Part shown: piece by piece, positions 1-8,974 of the stretch | How positions within the stretch are numbered: position 1 is the stretch's first letter | Layout of the letters: every line of letters starts with the position of its first letter | Assembly (NCBI RefSeq): GCF_000428765.1 | Contig: NZ_AUAO01000001.1 | Coordinates: forward strand, 868,001 to 932,000 | DNA length: 64,000 nt | Source of the DNA: Brevundimonas aveniformis DSM 17977 | GTDB taxonomy: Bacteria > Pseudomonadota > Alphaproteobacteria > Caulobacterales > Caulobacteraceae | Direction: 5' to 3' | The notes under the pieces: model-generated | Seen by the model: the letters and a program-made list of their open reading frames with translations, nothing else | Database searches by the model: none | Told to the model about the DNA's origin: nothing | Position numbers and translations under genes: made by a program

Positions 1-296
1 TGGAAGCCGCCACCCGTTACGTCGCGCGCGACCTGGGGCCGAAGGGTGTCCGGGTGAACGCCATCTCGGCCGGTGCCATGCGCACGCTGAGCCTGGCGGG
101 GATCTCGGGCGGTCGCGGAATGCTGTCCAAGGGTCGCGAAATGTCGGCCATGAAGGAGGACACTTCCATGGAGGGCGTAGCCGGTTGTGCCCTGTGGCTG
201 TGCTCAGACCTCGGCTTCTCGACCACTGGCGAGGTCATCCACGTGGACGCCGGTTTCCACATGATGGGCATGGCGGGGGACGAAGGCGAGGGCTGA
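1..296 (+). CDS. fabI: enoyl-[acyl-carrier-protein] reductase (NADH), 3' end only
   Basis: This is the C-terminal part of a FabI-type short-chain dehydrogenase fold enzyme, which performs the last reduction in each fatty-acid elongation cycle. The reading frame is open from base 3. It shows GVRVNAISAGAMRT followed by the substrate-loop region, a VAGCALWLCSDL helix and the ending TTGEVIHVDAGFHMMGM, all typical of the FabI C terminus. The Tyr-x6-Lys catalytic segment lies upstream of the window. The gene is followed by a short convergent gap to the desulfhydrase gene. A generic SDR is the only real alternative; the AGAMRT and IHVDAG signatures favour FabI. Confidence 0.88.
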   Translation, partial: EAATRYVARDLGPKGVRVNAISAGAMRTLSLAGISGGRGMLSKGREMSAMKEDTSMEGVAGCALWLCSDLGFSTTGEVIHVDAGFHMMGMAGDEGEG

Positions 297-318
297 TCCG
301 GCTTGACCGGTTTCTTTC

Positions 319-1317
319 CTAGAACAGGTCGCCGATCTCGGACTGATAGCCGAACAGGCCTTGAGCGCCTCCGGTGTGGATGAAGACCACGGTTTCGCCC
401 TGAAGCGCGCCAGAGCGGGCCAGGGCGATCAGCCCTTTCATGGCCTTGCCCGTATAGACGGGGTCCAGCAGCAGGCCGTCAGTGCGCGCCGCCAGGCGCA
501 GGGCTTCGACGACGCCCGGGTCAATCTGCCCATAGCCCTCACCGACATAGTCGCAATCGGCGACGACCTGATCTCGGCTGACGGCCTCGGGCCGGCCCAG
601 CATGACGGCGGTTTCGGTCGCCAGCTTGAAGACCATCTCTTCCTGTTTCGGACGGGGCGCGCGCACGCCGATACCGAGGACCGGAATGTCCGCACCCATC
701 ACGGCTAACCCCGCGACCAGTCCGCCTTGCGTTCCGGCCGAGCCGGTGGCGCAGACGATACGGTCCAACTCGAGATCGAATTCGTCGGCCTGGACCACGA
801 TCTCGCGGGCGCAGTCGACATAGCCCAGCGCGCCGATGGCGTTGGAGCCGCCGCCGGGAATGACATAGGGCCGGCCACCGCGCTCGCGTACATCGTCGGC
901 GGTCTTTTCCAGTTCGGCAGTCATGTCGGTGTCGCGCGGGACAAAACGGATGGCGGCACCGAAGAGCTTGTCCAGAAGGACATTGCCGTTGCCCATATAG
1001 TCCTCGGCGCGCGAGCCGGTGCGCTCTTCGAGGATGACCTCGCAGTTCAGGCCACAGGCCGCCGCCGCTGCCGCCGTCTGACGCACATGGTTGGACTGGA
1101 CCGCGCCTTGGGTGACCAGGGTGTCGCAATCGTCGTCGAGTGCCGCCCCGACCAGGAACTCCAGCTTGCGGGTCTTGTTGCCGCCCCCGGCCAGTCCGGT
1201 GCAGTCGTCGCGCTTGATCCAGAGCTCGAGCCCCAGCATCTCCGAAAGGCGTGGCGCGACCTCCAGCGGGGTCGGCAGGTGGGCGAGGCGAACGCGCGGG
1301 AAGCGGGCGAGATGCAT
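319..1317 (-). CDS. D-cysteine desulfhydrase family PLP enzyme
   Basis: The 332-residue product belongs to the PLP-dependent D-cysteine desulfhydrase / ACC deaminase family of the tryptophan-synthase-beta fold. Near residues 36-52 it has IKRDDCTGLAGGGNKTRKLEF, where the lysine after GGGN is the expected PLP lysine. The phosphate-binding turn region GSAGTQGG and the C-terminal FIHTGGAQGLF are also present. It would release pyruvate, ammonia and sulfide from D-cysteine or a related small D-amino acid; the exact substrate cannot be read from sequence. A GGGAG-type ribosome site precedes the ATG. The TonB-like gene ends 3 bases upstream, suggesting co-transcription. Confidence 0.85.
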   Translation of the reverse strand: MHLARFPRVRLAHLPTPLEVAPRLSEMLGLELWIKRDDCTGLAGGGNKTRKLEFLVGAALDDDCDTLVTQGAVQSNHVRQTAAAAAACGLNCEVILEERTGSRAEDYMGNGNVLLDKLFGAAIRFVPRDTDMTAELEKTADDVRERGGRPYVIPGGGSNAIGALGYVDCAREIVVQADEFDLELDRIVCATGSAGTQGGLVAGLAVMGADIPVLGIGVRAPRPKQEEMVFKLATETAVMLGRPEAVSRDQVVADCDYVGEGYGQIDPGVVEALRLAARTDGLLLDPVYTGKAMKGLIALARSGALQGETVVFIHTGGAQGLFGYQSEIGDLF

Positions 1318-1320
1318 GAT

Positions 1321-1674
1321 CTAGTCTCCCAGCCGGAAGTGAATACGCTGACGCACGAACGGCGTCTGGATCCCCGGAGCCAGTTGAGCAGCCATCATGG
1401 CCTCGAGCCCGGCATCCCCAAATCCGTAGTCGGGCTGTGATTCCTGAAGGACACGACAATCGCTCAGGCTCCCGTCGGTGGCGAGCGAACACCTGATATC
1501 GGCCCAGCCCTGGACGCCGCGACTGAGGGCAACAGGCGGGTAGATCACCCGAGGGGCTCTGCGCCACCGACCAGCGACCTCTTCACCAACGGCAACAGGC
1601 ACGGGTGGACGAGGCGGCTCAAGCCCGGCCTGCAGCATCAAGGCTATTGACGACGTCACGATTGCCACAAGCAT
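1321..1674 (-). CDS. small exported protein with TonB C-terminal-like domain
   Basis: The product has 117 residues. It starts with a hydrophobic signal-like segment (about residues 1-16), then a Pro-rich linker with PPRPPVPV. A TonB C-terminal-like domain follows: YPPVALSRGVQGWADIRCSLATDG resembles the family core YPxxAxxxxxxGxVxxxxxVxxDG. This suggests envelope energy transduction or a structural relative of TonB. It lacks the long periplasm-spanning Pro/Lys region of a full TonB, so it may be a stand-alone domain protein. It sits just upstream of the desulfhydrase gene on the same strand. Confidence 0.7.
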   Translation of the reverse strand: MLVAIVTSSIALMLQAGLEPPRPPVPVAVGEEVAGRWRRAPRVIYPPVALSRGVQGWADIRCSLATDGSLSDCRVLQESQPDYGFGDAGLEAMMAAQLAPGIQTPFVRQRIHFRLGD

Positions 1675-1790
1675 GAAATACTGTCCCTTCCCGACAATTC
1701 GTGATTGCGCGTCCGTGGATCGAATTCAAGGCGACTTGAGTACTCTATTGAGATCGAGGCTCCCGGCGTGTTCGACAGACGATCGCTTGG

Positions 1791-3146
1791 CTAGTCTTCA
1801 TCGGCCTCGATCATGGGTGCGGCCAGAGAAGCGGGCTCGCCGTTCAGGGCGGCGTGCATGGCCTCTACGTCCAGGGCCTTGTCCCAGCGGGCGACGACGA
1901 GGGTGGCCACGGCATTGCCGATGAAATTGGTCAGGGCCCGGCATTCGGACATGAAGCGGTCCACGCCCAGGATCAGGGCCATGCCCGCCACCGGCACGCT
2001 GGGCACCACTGCCAGAGTCGCCGCCAGGGTGATGAAGCCGGCCCCAGTGACGCCCGCCGCGCCCTTGGAGCTGAGCATGGCGACGGCCAACAAGAGCAGC
2101 TGTTCCGTGAGCGACAGGTCGATGCCACAGGCCTGGGCGATGAACAGGGCGGCCAGCGTCATATAGATATTGGTGCCGTCCAGATTGAAGGAATAGCCGG
2201 TCGGCACGACCAGGCCGACGACGGACTTGCGGGCCCCCGCCCGCTCCATCTTTTCGATCAGGCTCGGCAGGGCGGCCTCGGAGCTGGATGTGCCGAGCAC
2301 CAGCAGCAGCTCCTCCTTGAGGTACCGAATCAGCTTGAGGATGGAGAAACCGTTGGCAGCGGCCACGGCACCCAGCACACCAAGCACAAAGATTAGCGAC
2401 GTCAGATAGAAGGTGCCCACCAGGGCGGCCAGGCTGACGATGCTCTCGATGCCGTACCTGCCGATCGTAAAGGCAAAGGCCCCAAAGGCCCCAATGGGTG
2501 CAGCCTTCATCAGAATGTGGACCAGTTTGAAAAAGGCGTCCGAGGCGCTTTCCAGCACGCTCAGGACCGGCCGGGCGCGGTCGCCGATGACCGCCAGCGA
2601 AATGCCGAACAGGATGGAGAAGAACAGGACCTGAAGAATCGCCCCCTCCGCAAAAGCCCCGACGATCGTGTCGGGGATGATGTGCATCAGAAAGCCGGTG
2701 ATGGTCTGGTCGTGTGCGGCCTCGGAATATTGGGCGACGGCGCTGGGATCGAGGGTGGCGGGATCGACGTTCATGCCGGCACCGGGCCGCACAACATTGG
2801 CGACCACCAGACCGACGATCAGGGCCAGAGTCGAGAAGGTGAGGAAATAGGCGAAGGCCTTTCCGGCCACGCGCCCGACATCCTTCAGGTCACGCAGATG
2901 GGCGATTCCGGTGGCCACCGTCAGGAAGATGACCGGGGCGATGATCATCTTCACCAGCTTGATGAAGGCGTCGCCGAGCGGCTTGAGGCTCTCGCCGAAG
3001 GCTGGCCAGAAATGCCCGATCAGGCCACCCAGCACGATGGCGGTGATGACCTGGACGTACAGATGGCTCCAGACGGGCTTCTTTACCGCAGGCGCCCCTG
3101 GCTCAGGTCGGACAGGCGAAACGCCCGGTGCTGCCTTGATGGCCAT
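1791..3146 (-). CDS. dctA: C4-dicarboxylate:cation symporter DctA
   Basis: This 451-residue inner-membrane carrier belongs to the dicarboxylate/amino acid:cation symporter (DAACS) family. It would import succinate, fumarate or malate with protons or sodium. Diagnostic pieces are the Ser-rich loop [18 protein letters not shown], the cation-site segment [23 protein letters not shown] and [19 protein letters not shown] near the C terminus. The length is close to the usual 420-450. I place the start at the ATG at 3146 because GGGGAGGAAC lies just upstream; an in-frame TTG at 3149 is less likely. A glutamate-transporting family member is the alternative. Confidence 0.92.
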   Translation of the reverse strand: MAIKAAPGVSPVRPEPGAPAVKKPVWSHLYVQVITAIVLGGLIGHFWPAFGESLKPLGDAFIKLVKMIIAPVIFLTVATGIAHLRDLKDVGRVAGKAFAYFLTFSTLALIVGLVVANVVRPGAGMNVDPATLDPSAVAQYSEAAHDQTITGFLMHIIPDTIVGAFAEGAILQVLFFSILFGISLAVIGDRARPVLSVLESASDAFFKLVHILMKAAPIGAFGAFAFTIGRYGIESIVSLAALVGTFYLTSLIFVLGVLGAVAAANGFSILKLIRYLKEELLLVLGTSSSEAALPSLIEKMERAGARKSVVGLVVPTGYSFNLDGTNIYMTLAALFIAQACGIDLSLTEQLLLLAVAMLSSKGAAGVTGAGFITLAATLAVVPSVPVAGMALILGVDRFMSECRALTNFIGNAVATLVVARWDKALDVEAMHAALNGEPASLAAPMIEADED

Positions 3147-3236
3147 CAATGTTCCTCCCCACGCCCTTCATTGCGGCCCCGACGCACCTGGGCAAGAGCC
3201 AATGCAGACGCGATCAAAATCAGCTAGAGAAACCCC

Positions 3237-4487
3237 ATGAGCACCTTTGACGCCGATGTGATCGTGGCCGGGGCCGGTCTGGCCGGGGCGACCTTTGCCC
3301 TGGCTGCGGCCAGCGGCGGGCTGGATGTGATTGTGGTCGATCCCGCCCCGTTCTCGACCCAGCTCGACGCCAGTTTTGACGGGCGCGCCTCTGCGATCGC
3401 CTGGGCCTGTTTTCGCCAGTGGCAGGCTCTGGGCATGGGCGAGGATCTGGCCAAGGTGGCCCAGCCTATCCAGCGAATCCTGGTGACGGACGGCAAGCGG
3501 CCGGGCGCAGCCTCGGGGCCGGGGCACGCGGTCTTTCTGCGGTTTGACGCCGAGGAGATCACCGACCGGTCCGACGGCGAGCCCATGGGCTGGATGGTCG
3601 AGAACCGTCAGTCCCGGGCGGCGCTGTCCCGCGCGCTGGAGCGATCGACAGTGGAACTGCGTACCCCGGTGGGGCTGACCGAGCTGGAAAGCGATGCGTT
3701 CGGCGCAACCGTGACGCTAAGCGACGGCAGCCGGTTGCGTGCGCCTCTGGTGGTGGGGGCCGAAGGCCGGGCCTCCAGGGTTCGGGAAGCCTCCAGTATC
3801 GGCGTGGTCGCCTGGCCCTATCCGCGGTCCGGCGTGGTGGCGACGGTCAAGCTGGAGCGCCCGCACGAGGGGGTCGCCCACGAAGTCTTTTTGCCCGACG
3901 GGGCTCTGGCCATCCTGCCCTTGACCGACCAGCGGGCATCGCTGGTGTGGACCGAGCCGCACGACCGGGCCAAGGCCTTGAAGGCGGCGAGCCTGGAGGC
4001 CTTTACCGCGCATCTGTCGCGTCGATTTGGTGAGTTCCTGGGCGAGGTCGAGGTGCTGGAACCCCGCTTTGTCTATCCGCTCAGCCTGCTTTTGGCTGAC
4101 AGCCTGATCGGGCCTCGTGTGGCCCTGGTGGGCGACGCCGGCCACGGCATCCATCCGCTGGCGGGCCAGGGCCTGAACCTCGGGCTCAAGGATGCGGCGG
4201 CTTTGGCCGAAACCCTGGTCGATGCCAGACGTCTGGGCGAGGACATCGGCTCGCCATCGGTTCTGGCCCGCTATCAAGGCTGGCGACGCTTCGACAATGT
4301 GACCATGGCCCTGATGATGGAAGCCTTTGATCGGACATTTGCGACCGACAACCCGTTAATCCGGGCGGTGCGGGATTCGGGCATGGCGACGGTGAATGCG
4401 ATCCCGGCGGCGCGGCGCTTCTTCATGGCCGAGGCCGGCGGTGCCGTGGGCGATCTGCCCCGTTTGCTCAAGGGCGAGGCGCTTTAG
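3237..4487 (+). CDS. UbiH/UbiF/COQ6-type FAD-dependent hydroxylase
   Basis: The 416-residue product is a class A flavoprotein monooxygenase of the UbiH/Coq6 group, which hydroxylates the ring of the ubiquinone precursor. The N-terminal dinucleotide-binding motif GAGLAGATFALAA is at residues 11-23. DGRASAIAW follows, as in Ubi hydroxylases. The second FAD motif ALVGDAGHGIHPLAGQGLN is at about residues 298-316. It runs divergently from dctA and stands directly upstream of rpoN. Family assignment is firm; which ring position it acts on (C1, C5 or C6) cannot be decided here. Confidence 0.87.
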   Translation: MSTFDADVIVAGAGLAGATFALAAASGGLDVIVVDPAPFSTQLDASFDGRASAIAWACFRQWQALGMGEDLAKVAQPIQRILVTDGKRPGAASGPGHAVFLRFDAEEITDRSDGEPMGWMVENRQSRAALSRALERSTVELRTPVGLTELESDAFGATVTLSDGSRLRAPLVVGAEGRASRVREASSIGVVAWPYPRSGVVATVKLERPHEGVAHEVFLPDGALAILPLTDQRASLVWTEPHDRAKALKAASLEAFTAHLSRRFGEFLGEVEVLEPRFVYPLSLLLADSLIGPRVALVGDAGHGIHPLAGQGLNLGLKDAAALAETLVDARRLGEDIGSPSVLARYQGWRRFDNVTMALMMEAFDRTFATDNPLIRAVRDSGMATVNAIPAARRFFMAEAGGAVGDLPRLLKGEAL

Positions 4488-4496
4488 TCCCGACGC

Positions 4497-4512
4497 TTAG
4501 ATCGGCGTTAAC
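4497..4512 (+). promoter_or_regulatory. candidate CtrA box upstream of rpoN
   Basis: The sequence reads TTAG, seven bases, TTAAC. This is one base from the CtrA consensus TTAA-N7-TTAAC used in Caulobacterales. It lies about 65 bases before the rpoN start, in the short ubiH-rpoN gap. Such sites occur by chance at some rate, so this is a candidate only. Confidence 0.35.
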
Positions 4513-4574
4513 CGCCCTGACCCCAGGATGCCCGTCAGCAAGTTTCGGGCCATCGGCCCTGGGGTGGATGTGCG

Positions 4575-6095
4575 ATGGCCGGACTCGGTCAAAAGCTGGA
4601 GATCAGGCAGGGGCAGGGGCTCGTTATCACGCCCCAGCTCCAGCAGGCGATCAAGCTGTTGCAGCTGTCAAACATGGAGTTGGAAGCCTTCGTCGAGGGG
4701 GAGCTTGAACGCAATCCGCTCTTGGCGCGCGATGACAACGATCCTGATCGTGCCGACACCAACGAGCCGGTCGAGGCGGCGGACGCGCCGGCGGATCGGG
4801 CGGAGATGATCTTCGAAGAAGGCGGCTCGGCAGCGGCGACCGACGCGGTCGACGCTCGCCCTGACGACGTCTATGGCGATGCGTCACCGGGCGAAAAGAC
4901 GTCGGACCGGCTGGCGGACAGCAATCAGCCGCTGGGCGACTGGTCGACGGTGGGGCGCGGGGGGTCGATAGAGGCAGACGAAGATCTGCTGGATCGGGTG
5001 CTCCGGCGTGAGATTTCCCTGGCCGAGCATCTGCAGAACCAGGCCGCCCTGATGGGCTTCACCCCCGTCGAGCACGCGGTCGCCCTGGCCTTGATCGATG
5101 GCGTGGACGAGGGCGGCTATCTGCGCGTCGAGCTGTTGGAGCTGGCCGATCGGCTCGGCTGGTCGGTCGAGCGGATCGAGGCCGTCCTGGTGCGATGCCA
5201 GTCATTTGAGCCCACGGGGGTCCTGGCGCGGTCGGTGACGGAATGCCTGGCACTTCAACTCAAGGAGAAGAACCGGCTCGATCCGGCCATGCAGACCCTG
5301 CTCGACAATCTCGAACTGGTGGCGCGTCGCGATTTCGGCCAACTCAGGGCGCTGTGTGGCGTCGATGATGAGGACATGGCTGAGATGATGGCCGAGCTGA
5401 AGGCTCTGACGCCCCGCCCGGGCGCGGCCTTTGGCGGCGAGCCGAGCCAGACGGTCGTGGCGGATGTCTTCGTCAAGCCGGACCCCGCCGGGGGCTGGCG
5501 GGTGGAGCTGAACGCGGACACCCTGCCCCGGCTGCTGGTCGACAAACGGTATCACGCTGTGGTCCAGGCCTCGGCCCGCAGCGACGAGGACAAGACTTTC
5601 GTGGCTGAGTGTTCGGCCCAGGCGGCCTGGCTGGTCAAGTCGCTGGATCAGCGCGCCAAGACCATCCTTAAGGTGGCGTCGGAGATCGTGCGTCAGCAAG
5701 ACGCCTTCCTGGCCTTTGGTGTCGAATGTCTTCGACCGCTCAATCTCAAGACTGTGGCCGACGCGATCGGGATGCATGAATCGACCGTCAGCCGGGTCAC
5801 ATCGAACAAGTATCTGGCGACGCCGCGGGGCCTGTTCGAACTGAAGTTCTTCTTCACCTCGGCGATCAACTCGACCGATGGCGCGGCCAGCCACTCTGCC
5901 GAGGCGGTGCGTCACAAGATCAAACTGATGATCGAGGCAGAATCCGCCGAGGCGGCGGTTCTGTCTGATGACCGGATCGTCGAAATTCTCAAGGAGGCGG
6001 GCGTCGATATTGCGCGGCGAACCGTTGCCAAATATCGGGAAGCGTTAAGAATTCCCTCGTCGGTAGAGCGTCGACGGCTGTTGCGCACCGGCTAG
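4575..6095 (+). CDS. rpoN: RNA polymerase sigma-54 factor RpoN
   Basis: The 506-residue product has all three sigma-54 regions. The N-terminal activator-interacting region I starts LGQKLEIRQGQGLVITPQLQQAIKLLQLSNMEL. An acidic region II follows (about 60-130). The C-terminal region contains the HTH-like GMHESTVSRVTSNKYLATPRG, then FELKFFF. The RpoN box appears as ARRTVAKYREALRIPSS near residues 480-497. It directs transcription from -24/-12 promoters and needs an ATPase activator. It is followed by hpf and ptsN, the usual rpoN neighbourhood, and by a sigma-54 activator gene 1.4 kb further on. Confidence 0.97.
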   Translation: MAGLGQKLEIRQGQGLVITPQLQQAIKLLQLSNMELEAFVEGELERNPLLARDDNDPDRADTNEPVEAADAPADRAEMIFEEGGSAAATDAVDARPDDVYGDASPGEKTSDRLADSNQPLGDWSTVGRGGSIEADEDLLDRVLRREISLAEHLQNQAALMGFTPVEHAVALALIDGVDEGGYLRVELLELADRLGWSVERIEAVLVRCQSFEPTGVLARSVTECLALQLKEKNRLDPAMQTLLDNLELVARRDFGQLRALCGVDDEDMAEMMAELKALTPRPGAAFGGEPSQTVVADVFVKPDPAGGWRVELNADTLPRLLVDKRYHAVVQASARSDEDKTFVAECSAQAAWLVKSLDQRAKTILKVASEIVRQQDAFLAFGVECLRPLNLKTVADAIGMHESTVSRVTSNKYLATPRGLFELKFFFTSAINSTDGAASHSAEAVRHKIKLMIEAESAEAAVLSDDRIVEILKEAGVDIARRTVAKYREALRIPSSVERRRLLRTG

Positions 6096-6140
6096 GTTCG
6101 GTTCCCTCAAACACACTTTTTTGAACACGTCGGGTTCGGC

Positions 6141-6170
6141 TTGACACCAATCGCTTCCCGGCGCGTTTTA
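6141..6170 (+). promoter_or_regulatory. candidate sigma-70 promoter for hpf
   Basis: TTGACA at 6141-6146 is followed, after about 18 bases, by GTTTTA at 6165-6170. The predicted start of transcription would fall on or next to the hpf ATG at 6176. This implies a very short or absent leader. The -10 is poor, so the call is tentative. Confidence 0.35.
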
Positions 6171-6175
6171 GGGCC

Positions 6176-6817
6176 ATGCAGGTCCAAGTCAGCGGCAAGC
6201 ACATGGATGTTGGCGAAGCGTTAGGCTCGCGCATCTCCCAGGAACTTCAGGACGGTATCGGAAAGTACTTCGAACGTGGTGGCCAGGATGCCGAAGTCGT
6301 GGTGTCCAAGGACGGTCATAGCTACCGCGTCGATTGCTGGGTCCGGTTGGCCTCGGGCCAGTCTCTGGTCACGACCGGAGAGGGCGGAGATGCCCATTCG
6401 GCCTTCACCGATAGTCTGCACAAACTGGAAACGCGCGTGCGCCGCTACAAGCGCCGGCTGAAGGACCACCACCTCGGCCCGCGCCGAATGTCGCCCGAAA
6501 AAACCGAGATAGCCGCTGCGGCGGTTGCTCGATCGACTGTGCTGCGGGATCCCGGCCTGGTGGAGGATGTCGATTTTGGCGACGCCGGCCGGCCGGACGA
6601 GGCTCCACCCGCCGCCATGATCATTGCCGAGACGGATACCGAGCTGAAGCAAATGACGGTCGGCCAGGCCGTGCTGGAACTGGACATGACGGGCTATCCC
6701 GTCTCGATCTTCCGCAATATTGCGCACGGTGGCGTGTCGGTCGTGTACCGCCGGCCCGACGGTAATATCGGCTGGATAGACCCCCAGCGAACGCGTTCAT
6801 CGAACGGGAAGGGTTAG
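6176..6817 (+). CDS. hpf: long-form ribosome hibernation promoting factor
   Basis: The 213-residue product is a long HPF. Its N-terminal domain (about residues 1-105) starts MQVQVSGKHMDVGEALGSRI and contains the conserved stretch HKLETRVRRYKRRLKDH. After a linker, the C-terminal dimerisation domain (about 150-210) reads KQMTVGQAVLELDMTGYPVSIFRN and VVYRRPDGNIGWIDP. Long HPF drives 100S ribosome dimer formation in stationary phase. Placement between rpoN and ptsN is conserved in alphaproteobacteria. No clear Shine-Dalgarno lies before the ATG. Confidence 0.95.
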   Translation: MQVQVSGKHMDVGEALGSRISQELQDGIGKYFERGGQDAEVVVSKDGHSYRVDCWVRLASGQSLVTTGEGGDAHSAFTDSLHKLETRVRRYKRRLKDHHLGPRRMSPEKTEIAAAAVARSTVLRDPGLVEDVDFGDAGRPDEAPPAAMIIAETDTELKQMTVGQAVLELDMTGYPVSIFRNIAHGGVSVVYRRPDGNIGWIDPQRTRSSNGKG

Positions 6818-6927
6818 TCGCTAGTCTTGTCGCGTTGGGCGAACACCGCTAGGGCGGCGCCCGTCGCGATAATGACAGAGTCGCCGGCTATAGACCGTGC
6901 GACCCACGGGGTGAATCGGTAGAGAGT

Positions 6928-7395
6928 ATGGATATTTCAGAGTTGGTGTCGCCTTCGGCCGTCGCAGTTCGCGCCGGCGTGACGACCAAGCGACAGCTGA
7001 TGAACCTGCTGGCGGAGCTGGCAGCGCCGCTAGTCGGTGCCTCCGAGAAGGTTCTGTTCGAAGGCTTGATGGAGCGTGAGGCGCTGGGCTCGACCGGCCT
7101 GGCCGGCGGTGCCGCTGTTCCACATGCGCGCTCGCCCGAGATCGGCAAGGTAGCGGGCGTCTTCGTCAAGCTCGAGCAACCGCTCGATTTTGAGGCGCTG
7201 GATGACCGTCCGGTCGATCTGGTTTTCGCACTGTTTGCCCCAGCCGACGCCGGGGCAGAGCATTTGCGGGCCCTGGCGGCGGTGTCGCGTCTGTTGCGCC
7301 GGGCCGAGGTCCGTGAACAGCTTCGCCGGGCTCGCACGCCTGAGGCCCTCTATGCCCTGCTGGCCCATCGTTCCGAGGCCGAAGCGGCCGCCTGA
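6928..7395 (+). CDS. ptsN: nitrogen-regulatory PTS EIIA-like protein PtsN
   Basis: The 155-residue product is an EIIA-Ntr domain, the terminal phospho-acceptor of the nitrogen PTS that modulates potassium uptake and stress signalling. The phosphorylated histidine is expected in the motif GGAAVPHARSPEI at about residues 59-71. VKLEQPLDFEALDDRPVDLVFALFAP follows, as in the family. It is the third member of the rpoN-hpf-ptsN cluster, separated from hpf by 110 bases, and could have its own promoter. Confidence 0.93.
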   Translation: MDISELVSPSAVAVRAGVTTKRQLMNLLAELAAPLVGASEKVLFEGLMEREALGSTGLAGGAAVPHARSPEIGKVAGVFVKLEQPLDFEALDDRPVDLVFALFAPADAGAEHLRALAAVSRLLRRAEVREQLRRARTPEALYALLAHRSEAEAAA

Positions 7396-7522
7396 CGTCA
7401 ACAAACCGTTAGCTACGTTGGCTTTGCGGTAAACCTGATCTTCACTCAGACACGCTAGAACCTGTCCCAGAACGAGCCACGCCCGACAGAGGCGAGGCCA
7501 CTGTGATGTGATGGGGTGTTTG

Positions 7523-8974
7523 ATGGCCAAGACGGTTCTCGTCATTGATGACGATCCGACCCAGCGCCGGCTGATTCAGGCGGTGCTGGAGCGCGAGGGC
7601 TTTGCCTTCGAGGGGGCTGAGTCCGGGCCGGCCGGTCTGGATCGCCTGGCGCGCGGCGGGGTCGATGTGGTCCTGCTGGACATGGTCATGCCCCAGATGT
7701 CCGGGCTTGAGGTGCTGAAAGAGGCGCGCCTGTCCGGCGTGGCCTGTCCGGTCATCATCCTGACGGCCAATGCCGGGATCGAAACCGTGGTCGAGATGAT
7801 GCGGGCCGGGGCACAGGACTTCTTTGTCAAGCCGGCCTCGCCCGAGCGTATCCTGGTGGGGGTTCGCAACGCTTTGCAGATGGGCGACCTGACCAGCGAG
7901 GTATCCCGCCTGAAGAAGCGTGCGGCGGGTCGCATGGGCTTCGGCGATCTGGTCGGAACCAGCCCGGCCATGCAGATGGTCAAGCGGATGGGAGAGCGCG
8001 CCGCCCCGTCGACGATCCCGGTCCTGATCACCGGCGAAAGCGGCGTCGGCAAAGAAGTGATCGCGCGCGCGCTTCATGGATCCTCGGACCGGGCGGGCAA
8101 ACCGTTTGTGGCGGTGAACTGTGGGGCTCTGCCGGCCAATCTGGTGGAATCCATCCTGTTCGGCCACGAAAAGGGCAGCTTCACCGGCGCGACCGACAAG
8201 CATCTTGGCAAGTTCAAGGAGGCCGACGGCGGCGTCCTGTTCCTGGACGAGATCGGCGAACTGCCACTGGATATGCAGGTCAAACTGCTGCGCGCCCTTC
8301 AGGAGGGTGAGGTCGACCCCATCGGGTCCAAGCGTCCGGTCAAGGTCGATGTCCGCATCGTCTCGGCGACGAACCGGGATCTGGCCCAACAGGTCCGGGA
8401 AGGCACCTTCCGCGAGGATCTGTTCTATCGCCTCAACGTCTTTCCGCTGGAGGCCCCGGCCCTGCGCGAACGTCGCGAGGACATTCCGGCTCTGGTCGAG
8501 CATTTCGTCACCCGCTTCAACGTCGAGGAAGGTCGTCGGATCGCCGGTGCCTCACCCGAGGCCATGCGGCTGCTGCAGGGCTTCGACTGGCCCGGCAATG
8601 TCCGCCAGCTCGAGAATACGGTGTACCGGGCCATCGTCCTGGCTGATGGGGCCTATCTCCAGCCGCATGACTTCCCGTCGATCTCCGGCCTGAACCCGCC
8701 GATGGCCGATGAGCCGGGTGGCCCGATGATGGAAATGCCGATCCGCTTGCCGGAAGATCTGCCGCCCCTGCCGGAAGCTCCGGTGAAGTTCCTCGATGAC
8801 CGGGGGCATCTTCGCACCCTGGATTCGATCGAGCGCGACCTGATTCAGCACGCCATCGAGGTCTATGCCGGCCATATGTCCGAGGTCGCGCGCCGGCTGG
8901 GGATCGGGCGCTCGACCCTCTACCGCAAGGTCCGCGAACAGGGCCTGGAAGAGATCGTGGCCAGGTTGGGTTAG
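7523..8974 (+). CDS. tacA: sigma-54-dependent response regulator, TacA-like
   Basis: The 483-residue protein has a receiver domain (about 1-120) with the DDD acidic pocket and phospho-acceptor Asp53 in [10 protein letters not shown]. An AAA+ sigma-54 activator domain follows (about 145-385) with Walker A GESGVGKE near 171, the sigma-54 contact loop GSFTGA near 218 and Walker [12 protein letters not shown] Fis-type HTH ends the protein ([19 protein letters not shown]). Architecture, length and closeness to gapR and rpoN fit Caulobacter TacA, which controls stalk genes after phosphorelay from ShkA-ShpA. In-frame GTG 7508 and ATG 7511 exist upstream; family alignment favours [11 protein letters not shown] at 7523. 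NtrC-like paralogues are the alternative for the name. Confidence 0.85.
   Translation: MAKTVLVIDDDPTQRRLIQAVLEREGFAFEGAESGPAGLDRLARGGVDVVLLDMVMPQMSGLEVLKEARLSGVACPVIILTANAGIETVVEMMRAGAQDFFVKPASPERILVGVRNALQMGDLTSEVSRLKKRAAGRMGFGDLVGTSPAMQMVKRMGERAAPSTIPVLITGESGVGKEVIARALHGSSDRAGKPFVAVNCGALPANLVESILFGHEKGSFTGATDKHLGKFKEADGGVLFLDEIGELPLDMQVKLLRALQEGEVDPIGSKRPVKVDVRIVSATNRDLAQQVREGTFREDLFYRLNVFPLEAPALRERREDIPALVEHFVTRFNVEEGRRIAGASPEAMRLLQGFDWPGNVRQLENTVYRAIVLADGAYLQPHDFPSISGLNPPMADEPGGPMMEMPIRLPEDLPPLPEAPVKFLDDRGHLRTLDSIERDLIQHAIEVYAGHMSEVARRLGIGRSTLYRKVREQGLEEIVARLG

Noticed and set aside
296-320. CCGG-CTTGA-CCGG plus TTTCTTT after fabI as terminator
   Set aside because: Only a 4-bp stem; too weak to call.
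539-1567. 342-residue minus-strand frame overlapping the desulfhydrase and TonB-like genes
   Set aside because: Arg/Pro/Gly-rich composition typical of a shadow frame; both overlapping genes have clear family motifs.
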